Source of the DNA: QHVT01 sp036399015
Lineage (GTDB): Bacteria; Acidobacteriota; Thermoanaerobaculia; Gp7-AA8
Assembly (NCBI GenBank): GCA_036399015.1
Contig: DASWNW010000034.1
Location: 1-64,000, forward strand
Length of the DNA stretch: 64,000 nucleotides
Direction of reading: 5' to 3'
Shown here: positions 42,439 through 50,146 of the stretch, one piece after another
How the letters are laid out: each line of letters begins with the position of its first letter
Numbering within the stretch: the first letter of the stretch is position 1
The notes under the pieces: model-generated
Database searches by the model: none
Told to the model about the DNA's origin: nothing
What the model saw: only the letters and a program-made list of their open reading frames with translations
Translations under genes and position numbers: made by a program

Positions 42439-43317
42439 CTAGAACGCGTTCAGGATGTACTCGAGCGGGTTCACCGGGTTGTTGTTCACGCGCACTTCGT
42501 AGTGCAGGTGCGGTCCGGTGGAGCGGCCGGTGGAGCCGACCGAGCCGATCACGTCGCCGCGCTTGACGCGCTGGCCGGCGCGTACGCCGAAGCTCGAGAG
42601 GTGGCCGTAGCGGGTCGAGTAGCCGTAGCCGTGGGAGATGTAGATCACGTTCCCGTAGCCGTTGGCCCACTCCGCCTTGACCACGATCCCGTCTGCCGGG
42701 GAGCGGATCGGCGCGCCGACCGCCGAGGAGATGTCGATCGCATTGTGCTGGCCGGCCTCACCGGTGAAAGGATCGGAACGGCCGCCGAAGCCGTCCGTGA
42801 GGATGCCGCGGACGGGGGCGATGGAGGGGGTCGAGGAGAGGAGGCGCGCCTGCGCCGTGAACTTCTGCTCCAGCGCGCTCAGGTCCTTCTGCAGGCTGTG
42901 CGAGCGGAAGCTCATCTTGTCGACGTCGTCACGATAGGGGTTCGCGGTCAGCTCGTCCGTGTTCCGGACGCCGCCCGAGCCGCCCTGGCTCGCCTCGTCC
43001 AGAGTGGTGATGCCGGCGATGATGGCCAGTTTCCGGGTGCGGTCCTCGACCGTCGTGAGCTGGTTGCGGAGCGATTCCACCGACTTGCCGAACTGCTCGT
43101 TCGCGGTCTGGAGCTCCTTGTTCTCGCGGCGGAGCTTCGAGAGCTCGTGCGTCTGCGAGAGAGAGGTGAAGTACTGGACGGAGAAGAACGTCGAGAGGCA
43201 GAGAGAGGAGGTGACCAGCGAAATCAGGGAGAAGAGCAGGCGGTGCGAAACCTTCAACTTTCGGAACTTGGCCCGCGCGTGCGGGACGAAGATGATTGTT
43301 GAATAACGCTTATGCAT
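42439..43317 (-). CDS. M23-family cell-wall metallopeptidase
   Basis: 292 aa from ATG 43317 (GGGAG five bases upstream); another ATG four codons before is in frame. Cytoplasmic basic head (MHKRYSTIIFVPHARAKFRK), one membrane helix (LLFSLISLVTSSLCLSTFF), a coiled coil (SQTHELSKLRRENKELQTAN, about 55-100), and the LytM/M23 domain: GGRSDPFTGEAGQHNAIDIS, RYGHLSSFGVRAGQRVKRGD and TGPHLHYEVRVN with the HxH zinc pair. It is a peptidoglycan endopeptidase or an EnvC-like amidase activator. Divergent from the dCMP deaminase gene. Confidence 0.92.
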   Translation of the reverse strand: MHKRYSTIIFVPHARAKFRKLKVSHRLLFSLISLVTSSLCLSTFFSVQYFTSLSQTHELSKLRRENKELQTANEQFGKSVESLRNQLTTVEDRTRKLAIIAGITTLDEASQGGSGGVRNTDELTANPYRDDVDKMSFRSHSLQKDLSALEQKFTAQARLLSSTPSIAPVRGILTDGFGGRSDPFTGEAGQHNAIDISSAVGAPIRSPADGIVVKAEWANGYGNVIYISHGYGYSTRYGHLSSFGVRAGQRVKRGDVIGSVGSTGRSTGPHLHYEVRVNNNPVNPLEYILNAF

Positions 43318-43545
43318 TCCGACTCCCATGTGAATAATTAGTGAACTGGACGGTTCGTGAGCGCGTATTCTTGTCGCAACCCTGCAACCGAGTCAACGAA
43401 AAACTCGCGCGAAAACCGCCATTATTGGAACATGCGACGAATCATCTAAACCCACGGAAACTCAGCACTTGCAGCCGCGTTTTATGATGATTCCGCATAT
43501 TGTCTTGCTCTGACGGTGATGTTCTCGTGCATATTGTTGAATAAC
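43295..43545. repeat. Pair of 13-bp direct repeats
   Basis: ATTGTTGAATAAC occurs at 43295-43307 (inside the first codons of the M23 gene) and at 43533-43545 (upstream of the deaminase gene). The 238-bp interval is AT-rich for this genome and holds the divergent promoters. It may be a regulator-binding pair or the trace of a small duplication. Confidence 0.6.
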
Positions 43546-43611
43546 TGTGAGGACGCCCGCCGCTCGCCGTGACCTGCGTCACGCCGGTGCTAGAATCCGC
43601 GGCCTTCCACC

Positions 43612-44046
43612 ATGGCCAGAGCAGACTGGAACACCTACTTCATGGGGATCGCCCACCAGGCGGCCACCCGGGCGACCTGCCTCCGCAAGCACGTCGGCGC
43701 CGTCATCGTCCGCGACCGGACGGTCCTCTCCACCGGCTACAACGGCTCGATCCGCGGCCTCCCTCACTGCGAGGACGGCGGCTGCGTCGTCGAGGACGGC
43801 CACTGCATCACCACCGTCCACGCCGAGGCGAACGCGATCCTGCAGGCGGCAAAGAACGGCGTCTCCGTCGACGGCGCGGAGCTCTACACCACCGCTTCCC
43901 CCTGCTGGAACTGCTTCAAGCTGATCGCGAACGCCGGCATCCGCACCATCTACTACGGTGAGTTCTACCGCGACGAGCGTTCGCGTGAGACCGCGGAGCG
44001 GATCGGGATCACGCTGGTTGATTTGGGGATGCCGGCACTGAAGTAG
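43612..44046 (+). CDS. dCMP/cytidine deaminase (ComEB-like)
   Basis: 144 aa. Zinc-dependent deaminase with HAEANAILQAAKNG (HAE) and SPCWNCFKLIANAGI (PCxxC), plus the CRKHVGAVIVRD-like N-terminal strand of dCMP deaminases. HCEDGGCVVEDGHC adds extra cysteine/histidine residues, as in ComEB proteins, which bind a second zinc. Converts dCMP to dUMP for thymidylate synthesis. The gap of about 100 bp to tsaB is filled by a GAGTCTCA-type hairpin. Confidence 0.92.
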   Translation: MARADWNTYFMGIAHQAATRATCLRKHVGAVIVRDRTVLSTGYNGSIRGLPHCEDGGCVVEDGHCITTVHAEANAILQAAKNGVSVDGAELYTTASPCWNCFKLIANAGIRTIYYGEFYRDERSRETAERIGITLVDLGMPALK

Positions 44047-44146
44047 TCTCAAAGTCGCAGAGTCTCAAAGTCTCAGAGGTCCCGGATGGCGAAGCTCTTT
44101 GAGACTCTGCGACTCTGAGACTCTGAGACTCTGCGACTCTGAGACA
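44046..44146. repeat. GAGTCTCA octamer hairpin
   Basis: The left arm (44046-44077) contains GTCTCAAAGTCGCAGAGTCT-like units; the right arm (44097-44145) contains ACTCTGAG and ACTCTGCG units. The loop carries CCCGGATGGCGAAGC. The same unit type is used at 59576-59696. Lies between the deaminase gene and tsaB. Confidence 0.92.
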
Positions 44147-44151
44147 CCGCC

Positions 44152-44751
44152 ATGCTCATCCTCGCCGCCGACACCTCGCTCCCCATCCTCTCGGTCGCCC
44201 TCGTGAACGGCGGCGCCCTCGTCGGGGCGCTGGCGGCGGAGGGGCGCGGCTCGCGCAACGAGAAGCTGCTTCCCGCGGTCGACTGGCTCCTCGCCGAGAA
44301 CGGTGTCGACCGCCGTGAGATCGAGCTCTTTGCCGTCACCCGCGGTCCCGGCTCCTTTACCGGCGTCCGCATCGGCCTGGCCACCTTCCAGGGCCTCGCC
44401 CTCGTCCTCGGGCGTCCGGTGTGCGCGATGTCGACGCACGAGGCGATCGCCTACGGCGAGCCGGGGCGGGTCACCGTCGCCGACGACGCCGGCCGCGGCG
44501 AGTTCTACGTCTCGACCTTCGAGGAGGGGCGGGAGGTGGTGGCGCCGCATCTCGCAAGCTCTGCCGGCGACGATGGCCGGATCCTGCGCGTCGCCGACTT
44601 TTTGCAGCACGGCAACGTCGCCCTCCGCTGCGCCCGGCGCGCGCTGGAGCTCGAGCGGGCGGGGGAGGGGGAGCGCTATCGCGACGTCACGCCGATCTAC
44701 GTCCGGCTCGCCGAGGCGGAGGTGAAGCTGCAGCAGAAGCAGAATGCGTGA
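44152..44751 (+). CDS. tsaB: tRNA threonylcarbamoyladenosine biosynthesis protein TsaB
   Basis: 199 aa. ASKHA-fold N-terminus (MLILAADTSLPILSVALVNG), LPAVDWLLAENGVDRREIEL, and the conserved segment TRGPGSFTGVRIGLATFQGL. TsaB supports TsaD in making t6A37 in ANN-decoding tRNAs. Shorter than E. coli TsaB (231 aa), with a trimmed C-terminus. The end overlaps rimI by eight bases, the classical tsaB-rimI arrangement. Confidence 0.93.
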   Translation: MLILAADTSLPILSVALVNGGALVGALAAEGRGSRNEKLLPAVDWLLAENGVDRREIELFAVTRGPGSFTGVRIGLATFQGLALVLGRPVCAMSTHEAIAYGEPGRVTVADDAGRGEFYVSTFEEGREVVAPHLASSAGDDGRILRVADFLQHGNVALRCARRALELERAGEGERYRDVTPIYVRLAEAEVKLQQKQNA

Positions 44752-45187
44752 CCTGCTCGTCATCGAGCCGCCGACGCACGCCGACGTCGGGGCGATCCAC
44801 CGGATCGAAGAGGTCTCGTTCCCCGCTCCCTGGCGCCGCGAGTTCTTCGTGAGCGAGCTCACCGCCGAAGGGCGCTTCAACCTCGTGGCGAAGAAGGAGG
44901 GGGTCGTGGTCGGCTACCTCTTCTCGATGTGGATCTTCGACGAGATGCACGTGAACAAGATCGCGGTGGCGGAGAGCGAGCGGCGGCAGGGGATCGCCGA
45001 CGCGCTGATGGCGCGTGTCTTCGACTTCGCGCGCGACCACGAAGTGGCGTCGATCACCCTCGAGGTGCGCCTCTCGAACGCCGGCGCGCAGGACTTTTAC
45101 AAGCACCTCGACTTCAAGGCCTCGTACCTCCGCCCCCGCTACTACCCCGACGGCGAGTCGGCGGTAGTAATGGTCCGCGAGCTCTAG
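44744..45187 (+). CDS. rimI: Ribosomal-protein-alanine N-acetyltransferase
   Basis: 147 aa GNAT fold: HRIEEVSFPAPWRREFFVSE at the N-terminus, MHVNKIAVAESERRQGIADALM with the acetyl-CoA pyrophosphate loop (R-x-x-G-x-A), and EVRLSNAGAQDFYKHLDFKA. Acetylates the N-terminal alanine of S18 in model bacteria. Coupled to tsaB by overlap and converges, with a 4-bp overlap, on the lipoprotein gene behind it. Confidence 0.9.
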   Translation: MRDLLVIEPPTHADVGAIHRIEEVSFPAPWRREFFVSELTAEGRFNLVAKKEGVVVGYLFSMWIFDEMHVNKIAVAESERRQGIADALMARVFDFARDHEVASITLEVRLSNAGAQDFYKHLDFKASYLRPRYYPDGESAVVMVREL

Positions 45188-46143
45188 TCGCGCCAGCGGA
45201 TGGCGTCGTTCCGCGGTTCCCTCAGCCTCTTCCGCAGCTCCTCTGCGATGTCGTTCGCCCGCACGCCGAGCGTCGAGTCTCTCCGCATCACCGCCAGCCC
45301 CTCGGGCGTCAGCTCTTCCTCCCGCACCAGCATCGCCAGCGGATCGGGCGTGGCCCAGTGGCCCTCGAGCGACTTGACGGCGTCGAGCAGGTGCACCGGC
45401 TCGATCACCAGCTTCTCGTCGTTCGGCACCTTCACGGTGATCCGCGCCGGGAAGGGGTTGAAGATCAGGTCGGCCTCCTCGGCGAGCGTGACCGCCTGCG
45501 CCTCGTCCTGATCCATGTGCGCCAGCATCTCGTCCATGGAGCGGACGAGCTGGTCGACGTACGGCTGCTCCTCCTCGAACAGCACCGGGGCTGCCGGATC
45601 GCGCTGCCCGAGGACGGCCGCCCAGAGCGGCTCGACCCGGTCGGGGTTCGCATCCATGTATGAGTAGAGCCGGTGCAGCGCGTCGAGGTAGCGCGCCGCG
45701 GCCGCGCTCCACCATTCGAGCGACGCCTCGAAGTGCTCCTGCTGACGGCGCGACGCGCGCGTGCTGGTGCCGGGATAGAAGCGCAGTTCCGTCACCCCCT
45801 CCACCTCGTGCAGCGCGACGGTGACGTTCGTGTCGGCGAACACCTGCTGCAGGTCGGAGCGGTGGATGCGCATCGAGTGGGTGACGCGCTGCACCGTCCC
45901 GCGCGACTTGTCGAACGTGGTCCGCTCTTCCTGCGCGTTGAGGCGCGCGAACCGCACCGCCCAGGGGTCGGTCCCGCTGAGCGCCGCGTTGCGCTCGGCC
46001 GTCGACTCGAGCGACGCCTGCGCCGTGACCACCGCGTCGTCGTCGTCGCGCGACAGCTCGATCGTCAGCTCGTCCGACGGGACGCGCGGCTCGCAGGCCG
46101 CCGTCAAGAGCAATGCCACCACCAGAGTGATGCGCTTCGACAT
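45184..46143 (-). CDS. Putative lipoprotein
   Basis: 319 aa from ATG 46143. Lipoprotein signal peptide with lipobox LLTAAC (Cys 17). The mature protein is mostly helical and charged, with EERTTFDKSRGTVQRVTHSM and NPFPARITVKVPNDEKLVIE; the family is not recognised. Its start overlaps the stop of the LolC/E-like permease gene upstream (TGATG), so both are co-expressed. It may be a client or partner of that transporter. Confidence 0.7.
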   Translation of the reverse strand: MSKRITLVVALLLTAACEPRVPSDELTIELSRDDDDAVVTAQASLESTAERNAALSGTDPWAVRFARLNAQEERTTFDKSRGTVQRVTHSMRIHRSDLQQVFADTNVTVALHEVEGVTELRFYPGTSTRASRRQQEHFEASLEWWSAAAARYLDALHRLYSYMDANPDRVEPLWAAVLGQRDPAAPVLFEEEQPYVDQLVRSMDEMLAHMDQDEAQAVTLAEEADLIFNPFPARITVKVPNDEKLVIEPVHLLDAVKSLEGHWATPDPLAMLVREEELTPEGLAVMRRDSTLGVRANDIAEELRKRLREPRNDAIRWRD

Positions 46144-47300
46144 CAGTCCTCCTTGATCGCGGCGATCGGGTCGAGCCGCGAGGCGATGCGGGCGGGATAC
46201 CACGTCGCCACGATCGAGAGGATCACGGCGACGATGTTCACCCCCACGACGTCTTCGACGTCGAGAGCGAACGGCAGGTACGTGGTGAAGTAGATGTCCG
46301 ACGGCAGCGGCACGAGGTGCCACCGGTTCGCCGCCCAGGAGAGGCCGATGCCGAAGATGTTGCCGAGGAGCGTGCCGGTGAGGCCGATGAGCAGGCCGAG
46401 CTGCATGAAGAGCGAGCGGATGTTCTTCTCGGTCGCGCCGAGGGTCCGCAGCACGCCGACCGAGGGGCGCTTCTCCAGGATGAGCATGGAGAGGGAGGAG
46501 ACGAGGTTCAGCGCGGCCACGAAGATGATCAGCGAGATGGTCGCGAACATCACGATCTTCTCCAGCCGCAGCGCCAGGAAGAGCGGACGGTTGATCTCCT
46601 TCCAGGTCTTGAACTGGAGGCGGGGGAACTGCTCGGCGAGGGACGACTGCACCGCGTCGGCGCGCGCCGGGTCGCCGTACATCTCGATGGCGGTCGGGCG
46701 GCCGTCGGTGCCGAAGAGGGACGAGGCGTCGTCGTGCGGCAGCCAGGCGTCGACCGGCTGGTCCTCGCTCCCCGGCTGCACGATGCGCGCGATCCGGTAG
46801 CGCCGCATCACCGGCACCTGCCCGAACGGCGTGAGGCGCATGCGCGGCGCGATCACGGTCACGTTGTCGCCGGCATCGAGGGAGACCGAGGCGGCGAAGG
46901 AGCGGGTGAGGAAGATCTGTGCGTCCTCGCCCGGCTCGAGGCGGGGATCGGAGCGCACGCGCATCGGACGCCCGGCGTTCTGCTCCTCGTTCGCGCCGTA
47001 GGCGATGCCGCTGACGAACGGCCGGATGTCGCCGACGCCCAGCTTCCGCGCCGCGGCGATGACGCCGTCCGAGCCGTCGATCATGTTCTGCCCCGCCGGC
47101 TCCACCAGCACCTGCGGGCTCGACTCGATGAGCCGCGACTTGATCTGCCCCTGCAGCCCCGAGAGCAGCGCGATCGAGATCAGCAGCGTCGCCACCCCCA
47201 CCGCCAGCCCCAGCATGCTGATGAACGAAAGGAACGCCGTGTGCGCCCGCTTGCGGGCGGCCCAGAGGTAACGGCGGGCGATGCGGGTCTCTAGGGGCAT
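46143..47300 (-). CDS. LolC/LolE-type ABC transporter permease
   Basis: 385 aa. First membrane helix after a cytoplasmic head (ARRYLWAARKRAHTAFLSFI, then SMLGLAVGVATLLISIALLS), a large periplasmic MacB-like domain (residues ~50-250), then an FtsX-type domain with three helices (IVMFATISLIIFVAALNLVS; FMQLGLLIGLTGTLLGNIFG; VVGVNIVAVILSIVATWYPA) and ASRLDPIAAIKED at the end. The family extracts lipoproteins from the inner membrane with LolD, or exports other substrates. No ATPase gene is in the neighbourhood. The upstream hairpin repeat abuts its start codon. Confidence 0.88.
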   Translation of the reverse strand: MPLETRIARRYLWAARKRAHTAFLSFISMLGLAVGVATLLISIALLSGLQGQIKSRLIESSPQVLVEPAGQNMIDGSDGVIAAARKLGVGDIRPFVSGIAYGANEEQNAGRPMRVRSDPRLEPGEDAQIFLTRSFAASVSLDAGDNVTVIAPRMRLTPFGQVPVMRRYRIARIVQPGSEDQPVDAWLPHDDASSLFGTDGRPTAIEMYGDPARADAVQSSLAEQFPRLQFKTWKEINRPLFLALRLEKIVMFATISLIIFVAALNLVSSLSMLILEKRPSVGVLRTLGATEKNIRSLFMQLGLLIGLTGTLLGNIFGIGLSWAANRWHLVPLPSDIYFTTYLPFALDVEDVVGVNIVAVILSIVATWYPARIASRLDPIAAIKED

Positions 47301-47383
47301 GGTGTCGGGTATCGGGTGTCAGGTGTCTGCGGTCTTCCGCCCGGGCGACATGCCCCGGACACCCGACACCTGATACCTGACAC
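47301..47383. repeat. GGGTGTC heptamer hairpin (with TCTGCGGT loop)
   Basis: Left arm GGTGTCGGGTATCGGGTGTC... (47301-47327), right arm GACACCCGACACCTGATACC... (47356-47383). The loop begins TCTGCGGTCTTCCGC, nearly the same as the loop at 12198-12283 although the arms differ in sequence. It fills the whole gap between the aminotransferase gene (its 3' end) and the permease start. Confidence 0.92.
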
Positions 47384-47388
47384 CAACT

Positions 47389-48558
47389 CTACAGCCTTCC
47401 CAACGCCTCCACCGCCTCCTCCAGCACATCCATCGCCAGCGAGAACGACATCCGGAGGTGCCCTTCTCCCTCGGGGCCGAAGACGGCGCCGGGGACGGAG
47501 GCGATGGAGGTGCGGTCGAGCAGCGTCTCCATCGCCTTCCAGGAATCGTCGCCGAGGCGGGCGCGGACGTCGGGGAAGGCGTAGAAGGCGCCGGGCGGGG
47601 TGAGGCAGCGGAAGCCGGCGGCGTTGAAGCCGCCGACGAGCAGGTCGCGGCGGCGGCGGTAGTCCTCGCGGATCGCGTCGAAGAAGCGGGGGTCGTGGGT
47701 GACGGCGGCGAGCGCGGCGTGCTGCGTCGGCGTCGAGACGCCGTTCACGCTGTTGAGCACGAGCTTGCGCAGGAACTCCATGAACTGCGGCGGCGCCACC
47801 ACGTAGCCGATGCGCCAGCCGGTCATCGAGAAGCTTTTGGAGAACGTGTAGACGGTGATGGTCCGCTCCAGCATCCGCGGCAGCGAGGCGATGGAGACGT
47901 GCTCGCCGTCGTACAGCAGGTCCTCGTAGGCCTCGTCGGCGATGACGGTGAGGTCGTGCGCCTTCGCGAAGTCGGCGACCGCGGTGAGCTGCTCGCGCGT
48001 CAGCACGTCACCCGACGGGTTCGCGGGCGTGTTCACGTAGATGACGCGCACGCGCGGCGTGAAGCGCGACTCCAGCAGCTCGCGGATGTCGCCGCGGCCG
48101 CGGACCTCGTCCCACGGCACGCGCACCGCAACGCCGCCGGCGTAGCTGACCTGGTCTTTGATCGGCGTCCAGTAGGGGGCGAAGAACATCACCTCGTCGC
48201 CCGGGTTGACGCTCGCCGAGAACGCGCAGAAGAGCCCGTGCGCGCCGCCCGCGGTCACGATGATGTCGCCGGTCGAGACCTCGAGCCCGTTCTTGCGCGC
48301 CAGCTTCGCCCGCAGCGCCTCGAGCAGTTGCGGGATGCCGGACGACGGCGCGTAACGCGTCTGGTTCTCGTCCAGCGCCCGCTTCATCGCCTCTTTGACG
48401 AAGTCGGGAGTGTTGATGAACGGCTCCCCACCCTCGAGCTGCAGCACCCGCTGCCCGCGCGAGCGCATCTCCATCACGCGGTTGCGGATCTTGACGATGT
48501 CGGAGAACCCGAGGAGAGAGGCGCGGTCGGCGACGTTCAAGGCGGGCGGATGATACAC
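47389..48558 (-). CDS. Class I/II pyridoxal-phosphate aminotransferase
   Basis: 389 aa, GTG start at 48558. Fold type I: LEGGEPFINTPDFV at the N-terminus, ITAGGAHGLFCAF-type cofactor region (IIVTAGGAHGLFCAFSASVN), NTPANPSGDVLTREQL, DEAYEDLLYD, and the Schiff-base lysine in TVYTFSKSFSMTGWRIGYVV. It resembles the aspartate/aromatic aminotransferase subgroup; substrate not assignable. The hairpin repeat at 48562 begins four bases from its start codon, leaving no room for a normal leader, so that start may be wrong by some codons. Confidence 0.88.
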   Translation of the reverse strand: MYHPPALNVADRASLLGFSDIVKIRNRVMEMRSRGQRVLQLEGGEPFINTPDFVKEAMKRALDENQTRYAPSSGIPQLLEALRAKLARKNGLEVSTGDIIVTAGGAHGLFCAFSASVNPGDEVMFFAPYWTPIKDQVSYAGGVAVRVPWDEVRGRGDIRELLESRFTPRVRVIYVNTPANPSGDVLTREQLTAVADFAKAHDLTVIADEAYEDLLYDGEHVSIASLPRMLERTITVYTFSKSFSMTGWRIGYVVAPPQFMEFLRKLVLNSVNGVSTPTQHAALAAVTHDPRFFDAIREDYRRRRDLLVGGFNAAGFRCLTPPGAFYAFPDVRARLGDDSWKAMETLLDRTSIASVPGAVFGPEGEGHLRMSFSLAMDVLEEAVEALGRL

Positions 48559-48561
48559 AAA

Positions 48562-48634
48562 GGTTGTCGGTTGTCAGTTGTCGGTCATCTGCGGTTTTGC
48601 GCCACAGACAACTGAGAACCGACAACCGACAACT
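48562..48634. repeat. GGTTGTC heptamer hairpin
   Basis: Left arm of three GGTTGTC-like units (48562-48587), right arm ACAACTGAGAACCGACAACC... (48608-48634). The loop contains ATCTGCGGTTTTGCGCC, related to the loops at 12198 and 47301. Between the aminotransferase start and the end of the TPR-lipoprotein gene. Confidence 0.92.
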
Positions 48635-48636
48635 TC

Positions 48637-49515
48637 TTATGTGTTCGTCGCCGGCGGCTGCGTCGTCGTGGCCGCCGGCGGCGTCGCCGGCTGATCGCGC
48701 GGTGGGCGCGGCGGGCCGGGGCGGCCGCGGCGGCGCTCCGGGCTGCTGGGGCGCTGCGCCGGCGTGGCCGGCTGCTGGTTCGGCTGCGCCGCTGCCGGCT
48801 GCATGGCCGGGTCGGTGACGGGGGCCGACGGCGTCACGATCTTCTGCGGCGGCTGCTGCGGCGACGGCGCTTCCTGCACCTGCGGCGCGCGGGCGGTCGA
48901 CAGCGCGCCGCCGGTACCCTGGAACTGCATGCTGCGGCGGTTGTGCTCCGCCGGGTACATGCGCAGCAGCGCGAGGTGGGTGAGGTCGCTGTCGAGGATG
49001 CGCGGGTTCACCCGCACGTCCATGAGCGCCGGGTTGATGGTGTACGCCTTCGCGAAGAGCTCGACCGCGCGGTCGCGGTGCTGGCGCTTCTCCTCGACCA
49101 GCCCGAGCTGGAAGAGCGCGGCGGCGTGGCCCGGCTTGAGGTCCACGGTCTGGTTGAACGCGCGGCGCGCGCCGGTCTCGTCGCCGCGGGCGGCGCGCAC
49201 CAGGCCGAGGTTGTACCAGGCGGGGAAGTAGTCATCGTCGGCGTTGACGGCGCGCTCGAACTCCCGCTCGGCGTCCTTCGGGAAGCCCTTCTCCACCAGC
49301 AGCGCGCCGAGCGTGTTGTGCGCCTCGGCGTTGCCGGGGGTCGCGCGCAGCGTCTCCAGCGTGCGGGTGATGTTCGCGTCGAGCTGGCTGCCGGTGTTGA
49401 GGTACTTCGCGTAGAACGGGTTCTCGTACGGCTTGTCCTCCTTGCGGAGGTCCTTGACGGCGGAACAACTCGCCGCGACGGCGGCGGCGACGACAATCAG
49501 CAGCATTCGTTTCAT
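48637..49515 (-). CDS. TPR-repeat lipoprotein with a Pro/Gln-rich tail
   Basis: 292 aa. Lipoprotein signal (MKRMLLIVVAAAVAASCSA, Cys 17). Three TPR-like repeats (residues ~45-150): NAEAHNTLGALLVEKGFPKD, FPAWYNLGLVRAARGDETGA, AALFQLGLVEEKRQHRDRAV. From about residue 200 the protein is low-complexity Pro/Gln/Ala with RRRGRPGPPRPPRD, probably unfolded and spanning the periplasm. Partner unknown. Adjacent to the MXAN_5187-like gene (3-bp gap), likely one operon. Confidence 0.8.
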   Translation of the reverse strand: MKRMLLIVVAAAVAASCSAVKDLRKEDKPYENPFYAKYLNTGSQLDANITRTLETLRATPGNAEAHNTLGALLVEKGFPKDAEREFERAVNADDDYFPAWYNLGLVRAARGDETGARRAFNQTVDLKPGHAAALFQLGLVEEKRQHRDRAVELFAKAYTINPALMDVRVNPRILDSDLTHLALLRMYPAEHNRRSMQFQGTGGALSTARAPQVQEAPSPQQPPQKIVTPSAPVTDPAMQPAAAQPNQQPATPAQRPSSPERRRGRPGPPRPPRDQPATPPAATTTQPPATNT

Positions 49516-49518
49516 CGA

Positions 49519-50118
49519 TCAGTCCTGAAGTGGTTTGGCTTTCAATTTGACCTTCCCGTCGACGGTCTCGACGCGGAAGGCAACGGTCTTGACGTGGTAC
49601 TTCTCGCGAACCATCTCGCTCTGCTTCTGGATCATCGCCGCGAGCTGGTCCATCGTGACGGTGGCGTGCTTCCCCATCTTCACGTGCTCGCGCTCGATCT
49701 CCTCGTACAGCCTGCGAACCTCCTCGCCGTTCGAACCCGGCGCCATACGTACATACGGATCAGACCCCCCGGACGTTCCGCGGGGCTCCGAAGAAGATGG
49801 GGGAGGAGGGGGTGGGGCGACGGCCGTCATCGCCGCCTGACGGCGCCGGAAGTCGAGGGGGCCTTCTTCCCGCTCGCGCATCTTCCGGCCCCACATCTCG
49901 CGGTACTGGTTGTAGCGGGAGAGGATGGTGTTGAAGCGGAAGCGGCGCGTGTTGTCGCGCATCTTCTGCTTGCTGAGCTCGTGGATGTAGGCCTCCACCT
50001 GGTGGCGCTCGAACGACGGCGGCACCTTGGAGATCCCGGAGAAGAACTGATCGTACCGGTTCTTCAGGCGGCGGATGTCTTCTTCGAGCTTATCGAGCTC
50101 TTCGTCCTGTTTGATCAC
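49519..50118 (-). CDS. MXAN_5187 C-terminal-domain-like protein
   Basis: 199 aa, cytoplasmic. Coiled-coil head (DEELDKLEEDIRRLKNRYDQ), then FFSGISKVPPSFERHQVEAY and NTRRFRFNTILSRYNQYREM, a pattern I associate with the MXAN_5187 C-terminal family of myxobacteria and acidobacteria. A proline-rich linker (APPPPPPSSSEPRGTSGG) leads to a second helical part (VRRLYEEIEREHVKMGKHAT) and a basic strand end. Function unknown. Divergent from selA, with only 28 bp between starts. Confidence 0.65.
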   Translation of the reverse strand: MIKQDEELDKLEEDIRRLKNRYDQFFSGISKVPPSFERHQVEAYIHELSKQKMRDNTRRFRFNTILSRYNQYREMWGRKMREREEGPLDFRRRQAAMTAVAPPPPPPSSSEPRGTSGGSDPYVRMAPGSNGEEVRRLYEEIEREHVKMGKHATVTMDQLAAMIQKQSEMVREKYHVKTVAFRVETVDGKVKLKAKPLQD

Positions 50119-50146
50119 ACTGGCTCGGAATAAACTAACTCAGACG

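Noticed and set aside
49738..49800. Another in-frame hairpin repeat in the MXAN_5187-like gene
   Set aside because: The EPRGTS stretch resembles the repeat-encoded EVPRGSS, but the DNA shows no tandem units or matching arms.
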